This document shows positions 1 through 10,486 of a stretch of 64,000 nt of DNA, in pieces. The stretch is taken from NCBI GenBank assembly GCA_035546535.1, contig DASZWQ010000154.1, positions 1-64,000 on the forward strand, given 5' to 3'. Numbering within the stretch: position 1 is the first letter of the stretch; the number at the start of each line of letters is the position of its first letter. A program made the position numbers and the translations under genes. The DNA is from Pirellulales bacterium. GTDB lineage: Bacteria; Planctomycetota; Planctomycetia; Pirellulales; JACPPG01. Below the pieces are notes generated by a model. The model did not search any database and was not told where the DNA came from. It saw only the letters and a list, made by a program, of their open reading frames with translations.

Positions 1-735
1 CGCCACCTGGTGATGTTCCCAGCCGGCCAGGGTTTGCGAGATCGTGGCATAGCCACCACCGGGAAACTTGAGGATCGCTGAGAAGTTATCGTGCAACTCG
101 GGCTGATCCACTCGTTTGCCGTTCGCGGCCGCATACACCGACAGTGGGTTTCCCAAGCGCGACAGATACCAGCGCGCCAAGTCGAAGAAATGAATCGGTT
201 CTTCGAGAATCCAGTTCCCCACGCGATTGATGTCGTAACGCCAACCGTCGGAGCCGAGTCGATAGGGGCGCCGCCAGAGTTCGACCAGGGCATACAGCGG
301 CTCGCCGATGGTATCGGCGTCGATCAAGCGCTTCACCTCGCCCCACAAGCTCGAAAGCCGTAGCTCGTGCCCCACGGCCAGCCGCACGTTTTGCCGTGCG
401 GCCAGGTCAATGAGCGCCGTCGCGTCCACGACGGACAACGTCATCGGCTTTTCCAGGAGCAGATGCCGGCCCGACTCGAGCACCGCTCGCGCCACTTCGA
501 AGTGCAGGTGCGAGGGGAGAACGACGTCGACGGCGTCGAGATCGTCGCGCGCCAAGAGCGCGCGGTAGTCGGCGTAAACCGCGGCCGCAGGATGGTCGGC
601 GGCGGCGCGCCGTCGGCTTTCTTCGCCGCGGCTGCAAATAGCGACAAGCTGCGCGTTGGCGACGCTCGTGATCGCCCGCGCATGATGGCTCCCCCACGCT
701 CCGTAGCCGATCAATCCGAATCTGACCGTCGTCAT
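1..735 (-). CDS. Gfo/Idh/MocA family oxidoreductase, C-terminus beyond window edge
   Basis: Probable NAD(P)-dependent sugar or polyol dehydrogenase of the Gfo/Idh/MocA family, cytoplasmic. The reading frame is open from the ATG at 735 to base 1 (245 codons) and runs off the window, so the C-terminal part is missing. The N-terminus MTTVRFGLIGYGAWGSHHAR is a Rossmann dinucleotide-binding start. LLLEKPMTLS near residue 95 is the family's conserved EKP motif, whose Lys takes part in catalysis. Further on, WRYDINRVGNWILEEPIHFFDLARW matches the start of the C-terminal alpha/beta domain (seen in pieces, shown here by residues DINR, EEPIHFFD). The substrate cannot be told. Members are abundant in planctomycetes. 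The gene lies about 200 bases downstream of the thiolase on the same strand, with a repeat element between them, so co-transcription is doubtful. Confidence 0.85.
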   Translation of the reverse strand, partial: MTTVRFGLIGYGAWGSHHARAITSVANAQLVAICSRGEESRRRAAADHPAAAVYADYRALLARDDLDAVDVVLPSHLHFEVARAVLESGRHLLLEKPMTLSVVDATALIDLAARQNVRLAVGHELRLSSLWGEVKRLIDADTIGEPLYALVELWRRPYRLGSDGWRYDINRVGNWILEEPIHFFDLARWYLSRLGNPLSVYAAANGKRVDQPELHDNFSAILKFPGGGYATISQTLAGWEHHQVA

Positions 736-780
736 ACTTGTGTCACGCTGTATATGTCACGCTCGATAGGCCGTTTGATT

Positions 781-899
781 CCCCTCCCTTGCAGGGAGGG
801 GTCAGGGGAGGGTCAAAGTTTTCACAATGAACGACGTCGACTACTCGATGTCAACCGACCGCCGCCACCCTCTTCCTGACAGGGAGAGGGTTTGTGATC
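781..899. repeat. Interspersed palindromic repeat, relative of the 7.6-8.0 kb tandem repeat
   Basis: Bases 781-825 hold CCCCTCCC-TTGCA-GGGAGGGG followed by TCAGGGGAGGGTCAA and TTCAC. The same order of words (CCCTTTCAGGGAGGGG, TTAGGGGAGGGTCAA, TTCAC) occurs twice between 7684 and 7910. A second inverted pair, CCCTCTTCCTGACAGGGAGAGGG, follows at about 868-890. The two places are probably copies of one non-coding repeat family. The function is unknown; it may act as a terminator for the thiolase transcript. Confidence 0.6.
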
Positions 900-935
900 A
901 TCCGCGCAAGAGTGGCAGAACTCGAGCGTTCGACG

Positions 936-2114
936 CTACTCCCGCTCGACGATCATTGCCACGGCGTTGCCGCCCCCCAGGCAGAGAGAAGCCAAACCGC
1001 GCTTCAAGCCGCGATCGGCCAAGGCGTACAGTAGCGTTACCAGCACGCGGGCGCCGCTTGCGCCGATCGGGTGCCCCAATGCGATCGCCCCGCCGTTGAC
1101 GTTCGTCTTGGCCGGATTCACGTCGAGCGGTCGCATGCACGCCAGGCACTGCGCGGCGAATGCCTCGTTCAACTCCACCAGGTCCATGTCGGCCATCGTC
1201 ATCTTGGCCTTGTGCAACACCTTTTCCATCGCCGAGACCGGGGCAATGAAAATCTCTTTCGGCGCTACGCCGCTGGTGGCCGCGGCGACAATCCGCGCCT
1301 TGATCGGCGATTGCGCGTGCCGCGCGAATTCCGCGCTGGCCACGACCAGGGCCGCCGCGCCGTCGCTGATCTGCGAAGCATTTCCCGCCGTGACGGTTCC
1401 ATCGGCCCCGAAGGATGGCCTGAGCCTGGCCAGCACCTCGAGCGCCGTGTCGGCCCGCGGCCCTTCGTCCTTATCGATACGAACCTCCCCTTTGCGCCCG
1501 GCGATGACGACCGGCACGATTTCTTCGTTGAACTTTCCGGCCGCCGCGGCGGCGACCGCGCGGCGATGGCTTTCGACGGCGAAAAGATCCTGGTCATGCC
1601 GGCTGACGCCGCGCTGGGCCGCGATGTAATCGGCCTCAGCTCCCATGGCCATGTCCTCGAAGGCGCACCACAGTCCGTCATGCTGCATCGAGTCGAGCAC
1701 CTGCTGCGCGCCGAATTTCCAGCCCTCGCGGACCCCCGTCATGAGAAACGGAGCGCGGGTCATATTCTCCATACCGCCGGCGACGATGCATTGCGCGTCG
1801 CCCGCGCGAATGGCCTGAGCGGCCAGTGCGACCGCCTTCAGGCCCGATCCGCAGACTTTATTGATGGTCAAAGCGCCAACGGTGTGGGGCAGGCCAGCGC
1901 CGAGCGCCGCCTGGCGGGCGGGAGCCTGGCCCAGTCCGGCCGGCAGCACGCATCCCATGATGACTTCTTCGACCTTTTCGGCCGGCACGCCCGAGCGGCG
2001 AACCGCCTCGGCCACGGCGATTGCGCCGAGCTTCGTGGCCGGCACGCTGGCCAGGCTACCGAGCAATTTTCCCACCGGCGTGCGGCAGCCGGCCAATAGA
2101 TACGCTTCACTCAT
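936..2114 (-). CDS. Acetyl-CoA C-acetyltransferase (thiolase)
   Basis: Thiolase II, which condenses two acetyl-CoA to acetoacetyl-CoA or cleaves 3-ketoacyl-CoA; cytoplasmic. The start at 2114 (MSEAYLLAGCRTPVGK) gives 392 residues, the usual thiolase length; an upstream extension of the frame has no family similarity. Nucleophile Cys88 lies in TINKVCGSGLKAV, the catalytic His in ALGHPIGASGARV near residue 348 and the second Cys in SLCLGGGNAVAM near the C-terminus. The set is complete, so the enzyme should be active. No beta-oxidation or polyhydroxybutyrate genes lie beside it, so the direction of use is not shown by context. Confidence 0.95.
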   Translation of the reverse strand: MSEAYLLAGCRTPVGKLLGSLASVPATKLGAIAVAEAVRRSGVPAEKVEEVIMGCVLPAGLGQAPARQAALGAGLPHTVGALTINKVCGSGLKAVALAAQAIRAGDAQCIVAGGMENMTRAPFLMTGVREGWKFGAQQVLDSMQHDGLWCAFEDMAMGAEADYIAAQRGVSRHDQDLFAVESHRRAVAAAAAGKFNEEIVPVVIAGRKGEVRIDKDEGPRADTALEVLARLRPSFGADGTVTAGNASQISDGAAALVVASAEFARHAQSPIKARIVAAATSGVAPKEIFIAPVSAMEKVLHKAKMTMADMDLVELNEAFAAQCLACMRPLDVNPAKTNVNGGAIALGHPIGASGARVLVTLLYALADRGLKRGLASLCLGGGNAVAMIVERE

Positions 2115-2581
2115 GGCGTGCGATTCCCAACAAAGTGCGGAGCGGTCGAAGGGCGAAAAGCCAATTATATCCCGTGCAAGGGCTACCGTCGCGGCATGAT
2201 TGTCGGGCCAGGTACACGGCCTGTCGCTGGGTCTGCGACCCCCGGGGGCCAAAGACCATAATGCAACTTCCAGCGGGCTTACTGGCGCGAATCTTGGCCC
2301 TGAAGGGGCCGAGTCGTGTAGCCGTGGACGCGAGTCCACGGTAACCGTTCCGAAAAAGAAAATCGTCGTAAGCCCCGCAGGGGCGACACAGAGCGGGTCT
2401 GAAGATGATTCCGCCGCTGCGGGGCTCGAAGTCATTCCATTGCTTTAACGCCCCGGCAGGAATCGCTTTCCCGTCGCTACCCCGACCTACACGATTCTCC
2501 TGCGGATCTACGGCTGGAGTTTTCCCTCGCCAGCGGCCATCATGAATCGTTGCGGTTCTCGAGAATGCGCACTCTGAGTCG
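2115..2581. other. Non-coding gap with a cluster of short palindromes
   Basis: No convincing gene. The gap separates the divergent thiolase and zinc-ribbon genes and holds several short perfect inverted repeats. CCCCCGGGGG is at 2239-2248, next to a GGTCTGCGACCCC word seen again near 9791. CCGTGGAC-gcga-GTCCACGG is at 2322-2341, and GCCCC-gca-GGGGC at 2372-2384. They look like fragments of interspersed planctomycete repeats rather than one terminator. Both promoters must lie here but I cannot point to them. Confidence 0.5.
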
Positions 2582-3889
2582 ATGGCAATGGAACAGGGCG
2601 ATCCGGCCGAAGATTGCATCGAAGTGGTTTGTCCGACGTGTCGGGCGACGCTCCATCCGCGCCGCGAGCTGATTGGCAAGCGCGTCCGCTGCCCCGATTG
2701 CGGCGTGGCGGTGCGCGTGGCCGAGCAATCTCCCGCGGCAGCACGCGCCGCCCAGCGCAGCGAGGCGGGTAACGAATATCGGCTCAGCGACGACGATCAG
2801 CCGGTCGAGCGGCCGCGGCTGGTCAAAGTGAAATGCGGCCTGTGCGGCGCACTTTTGTATCCGCGCGCCGAACTGATCGGCAAGCACGTCCGTTGCCCTG
2901 ATTGCTATCGGCCGGTGCTGGTCGTCGAACCTCCGCCTGAGCCGGTGGCAAAGTACGACAAGCCCGCCGGCGAATACACGCTCGATGCCGAGCCACCACC
3001 GAATCCGCTCGCTGGGATCGTGTCGATCGAAGCGCCTGTGGAACCGCGACTCGAACCCGAGCCGCTGCCCCCTCCGGCTCCAACGCTCTGGTACATCTCG
3101 GGCATTTTCAATTTTCCGTGGCAGCAAGAAACCATCAGCCACTGGATGACGCTCACGCTGTTCTCGGCCTTTGCCAATGGCGTCACGGCCTATGGCTTGA
3201 GCGTGGTCGCCGAAATGGTCGGGGCCGGAGGGAGCCCGTTTGCCAGCTTTGGTGTCGCCATGAAAATGGCTTTCACGATTGCGTTGGGCGCGATCGCCTG
3301 GTTGCTCATGCTTTGCTACGCCTCGGGCTGCGCGATCGCGATCATCCGCGAAACAGCGTCGGGCAATGAAGAAGTCACGGATTGGCACGACGCCGAATTT
3401 CCCGAAGCCATGGGGAGCGCGCTGGCAGTCGTCTTTCCCCTGGCCGGGGCCGGTGCGGTCGGCTTTGGAGTGTACCTGGCGTTGCTGCCGCTGTTGGCCG
3501 GCGAGGGGGGCAGTTCGTCGTTGGCCTATCTGGTCGGTGTGCTGACGGCCGTCGTGCTCTATCCGGTTATGCTCCTGTCGGTGTTGGAAAGCGGCGCCTT
3601 CTGGGTGGTAGTGAACTGGTCGGCGCTGCGGTTGATTCTCGGATTCTTGCCGGGCTGGCTGTTGGTGAACGCCGAAATGGCCGCGGTCACTGGCGCCTGG
3701 TGGCTCTTTACCTGGGCCGGTGCGAGATTTCTGCCGATCGTGACGGCCATCATCGGCGCGCCTTTATACGCCGCGGCGATCATGATCGACGCCCGACTGC
3801 TCGGCCGGTTCCTCTATCGCGCGAATGAGGTCATCAGCGCGCGACATGAGGAGGATGAAGACGACGAGGCAGATGAGGACGACGAGTAA
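2582..3889 (+). CDS. Double zinc-ribbon, multi-pass membrane protein of unknown function
   Basis: Function not recognised. The 435-residue product has two copies of the same zinc-ribbon module. CPTC (17-20) pairs with CPDC (37-40), and CGLC (85-88) pairs with CPDC (105-108); each pair is spaced by a hydrophobic stretch containing P-R-x-E-L-I-G-K-x-V-R. A Pro/Glu-rich linker (about 125-160) follows. Then come several hydrophobic segments between roughly residues 185 and 410, probably five or six membrane spans. The C-terminus is very acidic (HEEDEDDEADEDDE). The ribbons are probably cytosolic and the rest is in the inner membrane. The start at 2582 is used; an ATG two codons later is equally possible. 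Zinc-ribbon plus membrane-anchor proteins of this kind are common in planctomycetes. Confidence 0.75.
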   Translation: MAMEQGDPAEDCIEVVCPTCRATLHPRRELIGKRVRCPDCGVAVRVAEQSPAAARAAQRSEAGNEYRLSDDDQPVERPRLVKVKCGLCGALLYPRAELIGKHVRCPDCYRPVLVVEPPPEPVAKYDKPAGEYTLDAEPPPNPLAGIVSIEAPVEPRLEPEPLPPPAPTLWYISGIFNFPWQQETISHWMTLTLFSAFANGVTAYGLSVVAEMVGAGGSPFASFGVAMKMAFTIALGAIAWLLMLCYASGCAIAIIRETASGNEEVTDWHDAEFPEAMGSALAVVFPLAGAGAVGFGVYLALLPLLAGEGGSSSLAYLVGVLTAVVLYPVMLLSVLESGAFWVVVNWSALRLILGFLPGWLLVNAEMAAVTGAWWLFTWAGARFLPIVTAIIGAPLYAAAIMIDARLLGRFLYRANEVISARHEEDEDDEADEDDE

Positions 3890-3969
3890 GTTCGCCGGCC
3901 CGGCACGCTTCGCGATTTTGCGCGGCGGCGAATCTTTTCGACGGCCCAGCCGAGCCGCGCACTGTGCGG

Positions 3970-4758
3970 CTACGCCGCCATCTCGGGCTCGGGCAAATGC
4001 TCGACGCTCAACTCGGCGATCGACTCGAGCACGACGTCGGGACGGTATGCGTAGTGCATCAGGTCCTCGCGGCTCGTCCCGCCCGACAGCACCAGGACGG
4101 TGCGGTAACCGAGCTGGACGCCTCCGAGGATGTCGGTCTCCATCGTGTCGCCGATGATCGTGGTTTCTTCGGCGCGCAGCCCCAGCTCTTTGCGCGCGGC
4201 GCGCATCATGACAGGGCTGGGCTTGCCGACGCTGAAGGCTTTCACGCCCGTCGCGGCTTCCAGCATGGCCACGATCGCCCCGCAGCCGGGACGCAGCCCG
4301 TGTTGCGTGGGGCAATTCGGATCGAGGTTCGTGGCGACGAGCTTGGCCCCGGCAACGATCATCTGCACGGCGGCCTCGACCGTTTCCATCGTCATCGTGC
4401 GTCCTTCGCCGACCACCACATAATCCGGGTCGTGATCGACGATCGAATAGCCGTTGGCGTGCAGGGCGTTCAACAGCCCCCCTTCGCCGATCACGTAGGC
4501 GGTGCCGTGGGGTTTTTGCTGGGCCAGGAAGCGGGCCGTGGCCATGGCACAGGTGAAAATGTGCTTCTCCTCGGCCTCGACCCCCATGCGACGCAACTTC
4601 GTGGCCACGTCGCGGCGGGTGCGCTGGCTGTTGTTGGTGAGAAAAAAGAAGGGCACTTGCCGCGTGATCAATTGATTCACGAACTGATCGGCGCCGCGAA
4701 TCAATTCGCGCCCCCGGTAGATCACGCCGTCCATATCGATCAAGAAACCATGAGCCAT
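3970..4758 (-). CDS. HAD-IIA family hydrolase (NagD-like phosphatase)
   Basis: Cytoplasmic phosphatase of HAD subfamily IIA (NagD/AraL/PGP type), which dephosphorylates sugar phosphates or nucleotides. The start at 4758 (MAHGFLIDMDGVIYRG) gives 262 residues, the normal family size; upstream in-frame sequence is not homologous. All four HAD motifs are visible: DMDGV (8-12), LTNNS, the Lys in VGKPSP and GDTMETD near residue 203. The cap between motifs II and III (PDYVVVGEGRTMTMETV) is the IIA type. The substrate is not predictable. The gene is convergent with the zinc-ribbon gene. Confidence 0.93.
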   Translation of the reverse strand: MAHGFLIDMDGVIYRGRELIRGADQFVNQLITRQVPFFFLTNNSQRTRRDVATKLRRMGVEAEEKHIFTCAMATARFLAQQKPHGTAYVIGEGGLLNALHANGYSIVDHDPDYVVVGEGRTMTMETVEAAVQMIVAGAKLVATNLDPNCPTQHGLRPGCGAIVAMLEAATGVKAFSVGKPSPVMMRAARKELGLRAEETTIIGDTMETDILGGVQLGYRTVLVLSGGTSREDLMHYAYRPDVVLESIAELSVEHLPEPEMAA

Positions 4759-5217
4759 CGCTCTCTCCTTCGCTTTATGGTGACCACGGTGCGTTGCGAG
4801 GCGCCCGGGCAATTGACAGTTCGTCCCACGAGAACGCGTAGCATGGCGCACAAATGTTTGGCTCATGTCAGCGGCGCGTGAGAAGTTGTTTACGGTGCCT
4901 ACGTCCTCCCCGTTAGCACCAGAGCGACAATAAAGGCCGGCAAGCGCTGCGTATCTTGCGCGCTCGTCGGCCGCCACGAGTCGACACGCGTGGATTGCAA
5001 AAGGCGCGCCAGTACGATCTGGTGCCCGTGCCACGACGCGTTTTCGCGCCCTATCTCGCGTCCTCGCACGACTTGCCGGTGCTAGCGCGAGCCTAAGCAA
5101 AAAACCTGAGAAAAAAATCGTTTCTGCGCGTGTGCGCGGGAATTAGGCATCACGCGATTACGAGCGCGCGAAGGGACGGCGGGAGACCCGTTAGCCGTCC
5201 AGCGTGCCGGGCGCGCT
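4759..5217. other. Non-coding gap upstream of the HAD gene
   Basis: 459 bases between two minus-strand genes. I see no open frame with coding character, no RNA gene and no clear repeat. It must hold the promoter of the HAD phosphatase and possibly the 3' end signals of the TPR gene, but no box is clear enough to mark. Confidence 0.4.
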
Positions 5218-6390
5218 TTACAGATCGCGCGCTGCGCTGCCGGTTTTGTCGGTCGGCTTTTTGCCAGGCGCGCCGCCCGGCGCGGGCGCCATGGCCGGTG
5301 GCATGGGCCTCCGCGGTGCGGCGACAGGCGTTGCGGGCAATTGGCTGAACGGAGCCACGCGCGCCTGCGGCGGACGCTCGGCAGGTTTTTCCCCTGTGGC
5401 CACAGGCTCGGCCGGCGCGGGCGCCTCGTCCACGACCGCGGGGACGAGCTTGCGCAAGAAACCGTCCAGATGCGCGTCGTCCGCGCCCGCCAGCTCTTGC
5501 GCGCGGATGAAAAATGGCTTCGCCCGCTCGGCCTGCCCGTCGAAGTAAAGCATCACGGCGAGCAAAAACATCAGGTCCGAGCCGGGGCCCTTCAAGCCTT
5601 CTTGGGCGAGGGCTTCGAGATGCGCCGCTTTCGCCGCGTGACCGCCGGCGCCATAAAGTTGATCGAGACGAAATCCGGATTCCGCCCACCGCGGCTCGAG
5701 CGAGATGCCGCGCTTGAAGCTGCGCGCCGCATGATCGTAGCGTCCCATCGCCACCAGCGCAAATCCCTGCCGCAAGAATCCGTCACTCATATCGGGCGCC
5801 GCCTGCTGCGCCAGCTTGTAGCGCGAGTAAGCGTCCGAATAATCTTGCTTGGCGAAATACCCGTCACCCAGCACGATGAAACGCTGCGAGCGCGCGCGCG
5901 CGTCGGCATTGGTGGCGCGCGGCTTGCCAGCTTTCGGACGATCGGCCGGATCATTCGCCAGTTCGCCGAAGCCACCCCCGATCGCGGCCTGCTGTTTTGC
6001 GGCCGCGGGCTGCTGCGCCTTGGGCGCTAGTGGCGGGCCGCCCCCGGGCAAGCGGTCAACGCGCTGCGGCGCGGTCACCACCGGACCGAGCGGCAGAGCC
6101 GGCGGCGCCAGTGGTAAAAATGGCACCGGGCGATAGAAGTTGATGAAGGGATAGACTCCCGGGGGATAGAAAATCGGTGGAAAGTACGGAGCCGGAATCG
6201 CATACCCGACTCCGCCGACGCCCGTGCCAAAAGCGCGAAAGCCGCCGCTGGGCGTGAGCGGCACATAGCGCGGCGAAAAGGGATCGTGAATTTCGATCTG
6301 ACTGAAGCCGGGCTGCGGCTCGTCGGCCATGGCGCTAGCGCCGGCTGCCACCACGGCAAAGAACAAAAAGATAGGAACCGGGCGTAACAT
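5218..6390 (-). CDS. Exported TPR protein with proline-rich N-terminal region
   Basis: Function unknown; probably periplasmic or surface-located. The start at 6390 gives 390 residues beginning with a clear signal peptide (MLRPVPIFLFFAVVAAGASA, cleavage near 20-22). A Pro/Gly/aromatic-rich low-complexity region follows (about 45-110; runs such as PAPYFPPIFYPPGVYPF). Residues 165-290 form three or four tetratricopeptide-like units: DGYFAKQDYSDAYSRYKLA, GFALVAMGRYDHAARSFKRG and the AVMLYFDGQAERAKPFF unit. The tail is Pro/Ala-rich. TPRs suggest a scaffold for other envelope proteins. The frame stays open further upstream, but without signal-peptide character. Confidence 0.8.
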   Translation of the reverse strand: MLRPVPIFLFFAVVAAGASAMADEPQPGFSQIEIHDPFSPRYVPLTPSGGFRAFGTGVGGVGYAIPAPYFPPIFYPPGVYPFINFYRPVPFLPLAPPALPLGPVVTAPQRVDRLPGGGPPLAPKAQQPAAAKQQAAIGGGFGELANDPADRPKAGKPRATNADARARSQRFIVLGDGYFAKQDYSDAYSRYKLAQQAAPDMSDGFLRQGFALVAMGRYDHAARSFKRGISLEPRWAESGFRLDQLYGAGGHAAKAAHLEALAQEGLKGPGSDLMFLLAVMLYFDGQAERAKPFFIRAQELAGADDAHLDGFLRKLVPAVVDEAPAPAEPVATGEKPAERPPQARVAPFSQLPATPVAAPRRPMPPAMAPAPGGAPGKKPTDKTGSAARDL

Positions 6391-6729
6391 GGCCGCTCTC
6401 GAAAGGCGATGCGTCACGCGCGCTAGCGCCTCGGCGTGATTCAATTCGGATCCCACCATCGGACGCGGCAGCCTCGGCGCTCCGCGCCCGACGATTCTAC
6501 ACCTGCGCGGCAGTCGAATACCTTCCGCGCCCGCTCCCGCTGGAATTATCGGCGGTCCCGTGAATTTCGGCAAGCAACGCGACTTGAAACGAATGGAGAA
6601 GGGGTGCGGTGACCAGGCACACCGCTGCGCCGATTGCTCGCTTAGCCTTGCACTCCTGTTAACTTCTCAGCGCCTGGACCGGAGCAATTTTGGCGGCGTG
6701 GCCTGTTCTGCTCGATTCAGTGCGGCCGG
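6391..6729. other. Non-coding gap between TPR protein and sugar isomerase genes
   Basis: 339 bases holding the upstream region of the TPR gene and the 3' flank of the isomerase gene. Short open frames here overlap the isomerase antisense and lack coding features. No repeat or RNA gene seen. Confidence 0.4.
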
Positions 6730-7551
6730 CTATTGCATGCTGGCCTGGCCGAGCAACTTGCGCAGCGCGGTCATCGCCACCTCGGCCACTTGCCGGGGCG
6801 GAATCTGCCAGATCTGCGGATTCATTAGCTCGATCGATACGCAGCCCTGGTATTCGATCGCTCGCAATCGCTCGATGATCGGCTGCAGGTTGAAATCGCC
6901 ATCGCCCGGCAAGATGCGATCGGCATCGGTCGCCAACTCGCGCGCCGTCCCCGAGGTGTCGCACAACTGCACATGAAACAGGTTGTGCGGCGTGAGGTAC
7001 AGCAGGTCTTCTTCCTTGCTGGGGCCCATATAGAAATGAAACGCGTCGAGGCACAATCCCAGGTGGGGCGACGCCACCTCGGCGACGAAGGCCGCGGCCG
7101 TTTGCAGGTTGTTCATGATCGTGGCTTGCGCCTGAAACTCGAGCGCCAGGCGCACCCCCGCGAGGCTTGCGGCGTTGGCAGCCTGTTGCAAGGAGAACTG
7201 CACGCGCTCCAAATCCTGTTGCGTAAGCGCGCCCAGCACGTCGCCGGCGACAACCAACGTGCCCACGCCCAGCTCGCGCAACAGTTCGAGGCGGCGGGCG
7301 AAATGATCCCAATGCGCGCGGCGAGCGTCGCCTTGGCTGGCGAGCAGGCCGCCTTGAAAGGCTGCCACCGGCGCCGTGACCCCGTGATCGGTCAGTAGCG
7401 CTTTCACCTCGGCGAGCGAATGCTCGTCGAGATAGGTCTCCAGCTTGCCCAGCCATAGCTCGAGGCAATCGCAGGCGGCCGCGGCGTAATCTTCGACGTC
7501 GCTCGCGAACGAGGCGTTGAGCGTCGAGACCTGGCTGAGTGCGGGCTTCAT
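6730..7551 (-). CDS. Sugar phosphate isomerase/epimerase (xylose isomerase-like TIM barrel)
   Basis: 273-residue cytoplasmic protein of the AP-endonuclease-2/xylose-isomerase-like TIM-barrel family. Such enzymes epimerise or isomerise ketoses or inositol derivatives using a divalent metal. Landmarks are AAFQGGLLASQGD (barrel strand 2 to loop), LGVGTLVVAGD, ALEFQAQATIMNN with a likely metal-ligand Glu, LCLDAFHFYMG with the conserved D-x-F-H, HVQLCDT and CVSIELMNPQIW with the last-strand Glu. The substrate cannot be read. The downstream TPR gene is separated by 339 bases, so the gene is probably its own unit. Confidence 0.88.
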   Translation of the reverse strand: MKPALSQVSTLNASFASDVEDYAAAACDCLELWLGKLETYLDEHSLAEVKALLTDHGVTAPVAAFQGGLLASQGDARRAHWDHFARRLELLRELGVGTLVVAGDVLGALTQQDLERVQFSLQQAANAASLAGVRLALEFQAQATIMNNLQTAAAFVAEVASPHLGLCLDAFHFYMGPSKEEDLLYLTPHNLFHVQLCDTSGTARELATDADRILPGDGDFNLQPIIERLRAIEYQGCVSIELMNPQIWQIPPRQVAEVAMTALRKLLGQASMQ

Positions 7552-7587
7552 GGTGTCGCGGAATTCTTTCGCCGGTTCTGCTTGTTG

Positions 7588-7983
7588 CCCTCACCCTGAC
7601 CTCTCCCGAAGGGAGAGGGGGATTTGCTAACCGACGTATTCCTGCAAAAGGAGATGAGTCACTGTTCGATCTGCAACATAATTCCCCGCCCTTTCAGGGA
7701 GGGGTTAGGGGAGGGTCAAGACGTTCACGACACCAAAGCCATCAACTTACTCCTTACCGACTGCCAGGACCCTCACCCTGACCTCTCCCGAAGGGAGAGG
7801 GGGATTTGTTAACCGACGTATTCCTGCAAAGGAGGTGCGTCACTGTTCGATCTGCAACATAATTCCCCGCCCTTTCAGGGAGGGGTTAGGGGAGGGTCAA
7901 GACGTTCACGACACCAAAGCCATCAACTCACTCCTTACCGACTGCCAGGACCCTCACCCTGACCTCTCCCGAAGGGAAAGGGG
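7588..7983. repeat. Tandem repeat, about 2.2 copies of a 182/181-bp unit
   Basis: The word CCCTCACCCTGACCTCTCCC begins at 7588, 7770 and 7951, so the period is 182 then 181 bases. The first two units are almost identical (I count about five differences) and the third is cut off near 7983. Each unit has two hairpins: CTCTCCC-gaa-GGGAGAG, and CCCTTTCAGGGAGGGG near the middle. The near identity means the duplication is recent. No open frame runs through it. The unit is related to the element at 781-899. Confidence 0.9.
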
Positions 7984-8023
7984 TTACTGTGGCTGCCGAT
8001 GACCGGGACCAAGGCTAGCGTTT

Positions 8024-9634
<1,611 letters not shown>

Positions 9635-10486
9635 CGTCGTACCTTGCCTGTCAGTCTTCGCCGGCGCTGCGGCACAATCAGGGCCCTGTGGAACCATCCG
9701 AAACCGACTAGTGTACCGCCAGCGGCCCATGATGGTCCAGGACGCGACGTATGATGGCAGGAGAACTGCAACGTCTGTAGCCGGGGGTCTGCGACCCCGG
9801 AAGCGGCACGTGAAATCCCGGCCTCACAGAGGCGCCGGCAACAGTAGATACGCGCGCAGAATCGCGACTTGGCAGTTCTCCTGCGTATGGTGGCAGGGCC
9901 TTTCGCTGTTTGAGGGCGGCGGCGATGCCAGCAGTGAGTGGGCTGCTGCCTGCGCGCGTGGAACGCTGGTAATTGCATAGTGCGTTTCGATGTGTTGCTG
10001 TCCGCGACGGCGCGTCACGCGCACCAGCCGGCAGACCTGAACGGCGGCGGGCCAATCCAGGTGGACGGCCGAGCGATCGCTGGCTTGCAGGTGGCGGTGG
10101 ACACGGCGACCGTGTTCCTGGCCGCGTGTTTCGGCCACATCAAGATGCGCGACCCGCTGCGCTTCGGTCGCCGGGGGAAGGCCGCCCGAAACTCGGCGGC
10201 GATGTCCTCTTTCAACTCGGGCAGTGAAAAGCCCTGCGCATGATAGGCACCGATCGCGCACCTCTTGACCCCCCGGGCGGATGGCTTAGACTGATGCGTT
10301 TGGACGGCCGGCTCCTAACTGCCGGTAGTCGTCTGTGTCCGGCTGGCGGTGCTTGGAAGATGCCGCCGGCGCAGAATCCGAGGCCGCGGTCGATAGCGGC
10401 CATCATGTCCTCATTCCGAGCGACCGGTGGTCGGCGCTCCGCGCGTTCGCCTGATCGAAATGTCGATTTCACAAAGGTCGTGATCC
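9635..10486. other. 852-base gap between glyS and purA, no convincing gene
   Basis: Several overlapping frames are open for 65-145 codons on both strands around 9824-10472, but none has a recognisable family, start signal or consistent coding character. The block could be a decayed gene. It contains a GGGGGTCTGCGACCCC palindrome near 9786-9801, related to the one at about 2230, and the inverted pair listed separately. The purA promoter should lie near the right end. Confidence 0.4.
9757..9884. repeat. 13-bp perfect inverted repeat flanking a 102-base interval
   Basis: GCAGGAGAACTGC at 9757-9769 is matched exactly by its reverse complement GCAGTTCTCCTGC at 9872-9884. The interval contains the GGGGGTCTGCGACCCC palindrome. 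The arrangement resembles a miniature element with terminal inverted repeats, but no target duplication was identified. Confidence 0.45.

Noticed and set aside
1071-2099. 342-codon open frame on the plus strand opposite the thiolase
   Set aside because: It is the antisense of a gene with complete catalytic motifs, and its product has no recognisable fold. GC-rich DNA gives long antisense frames.
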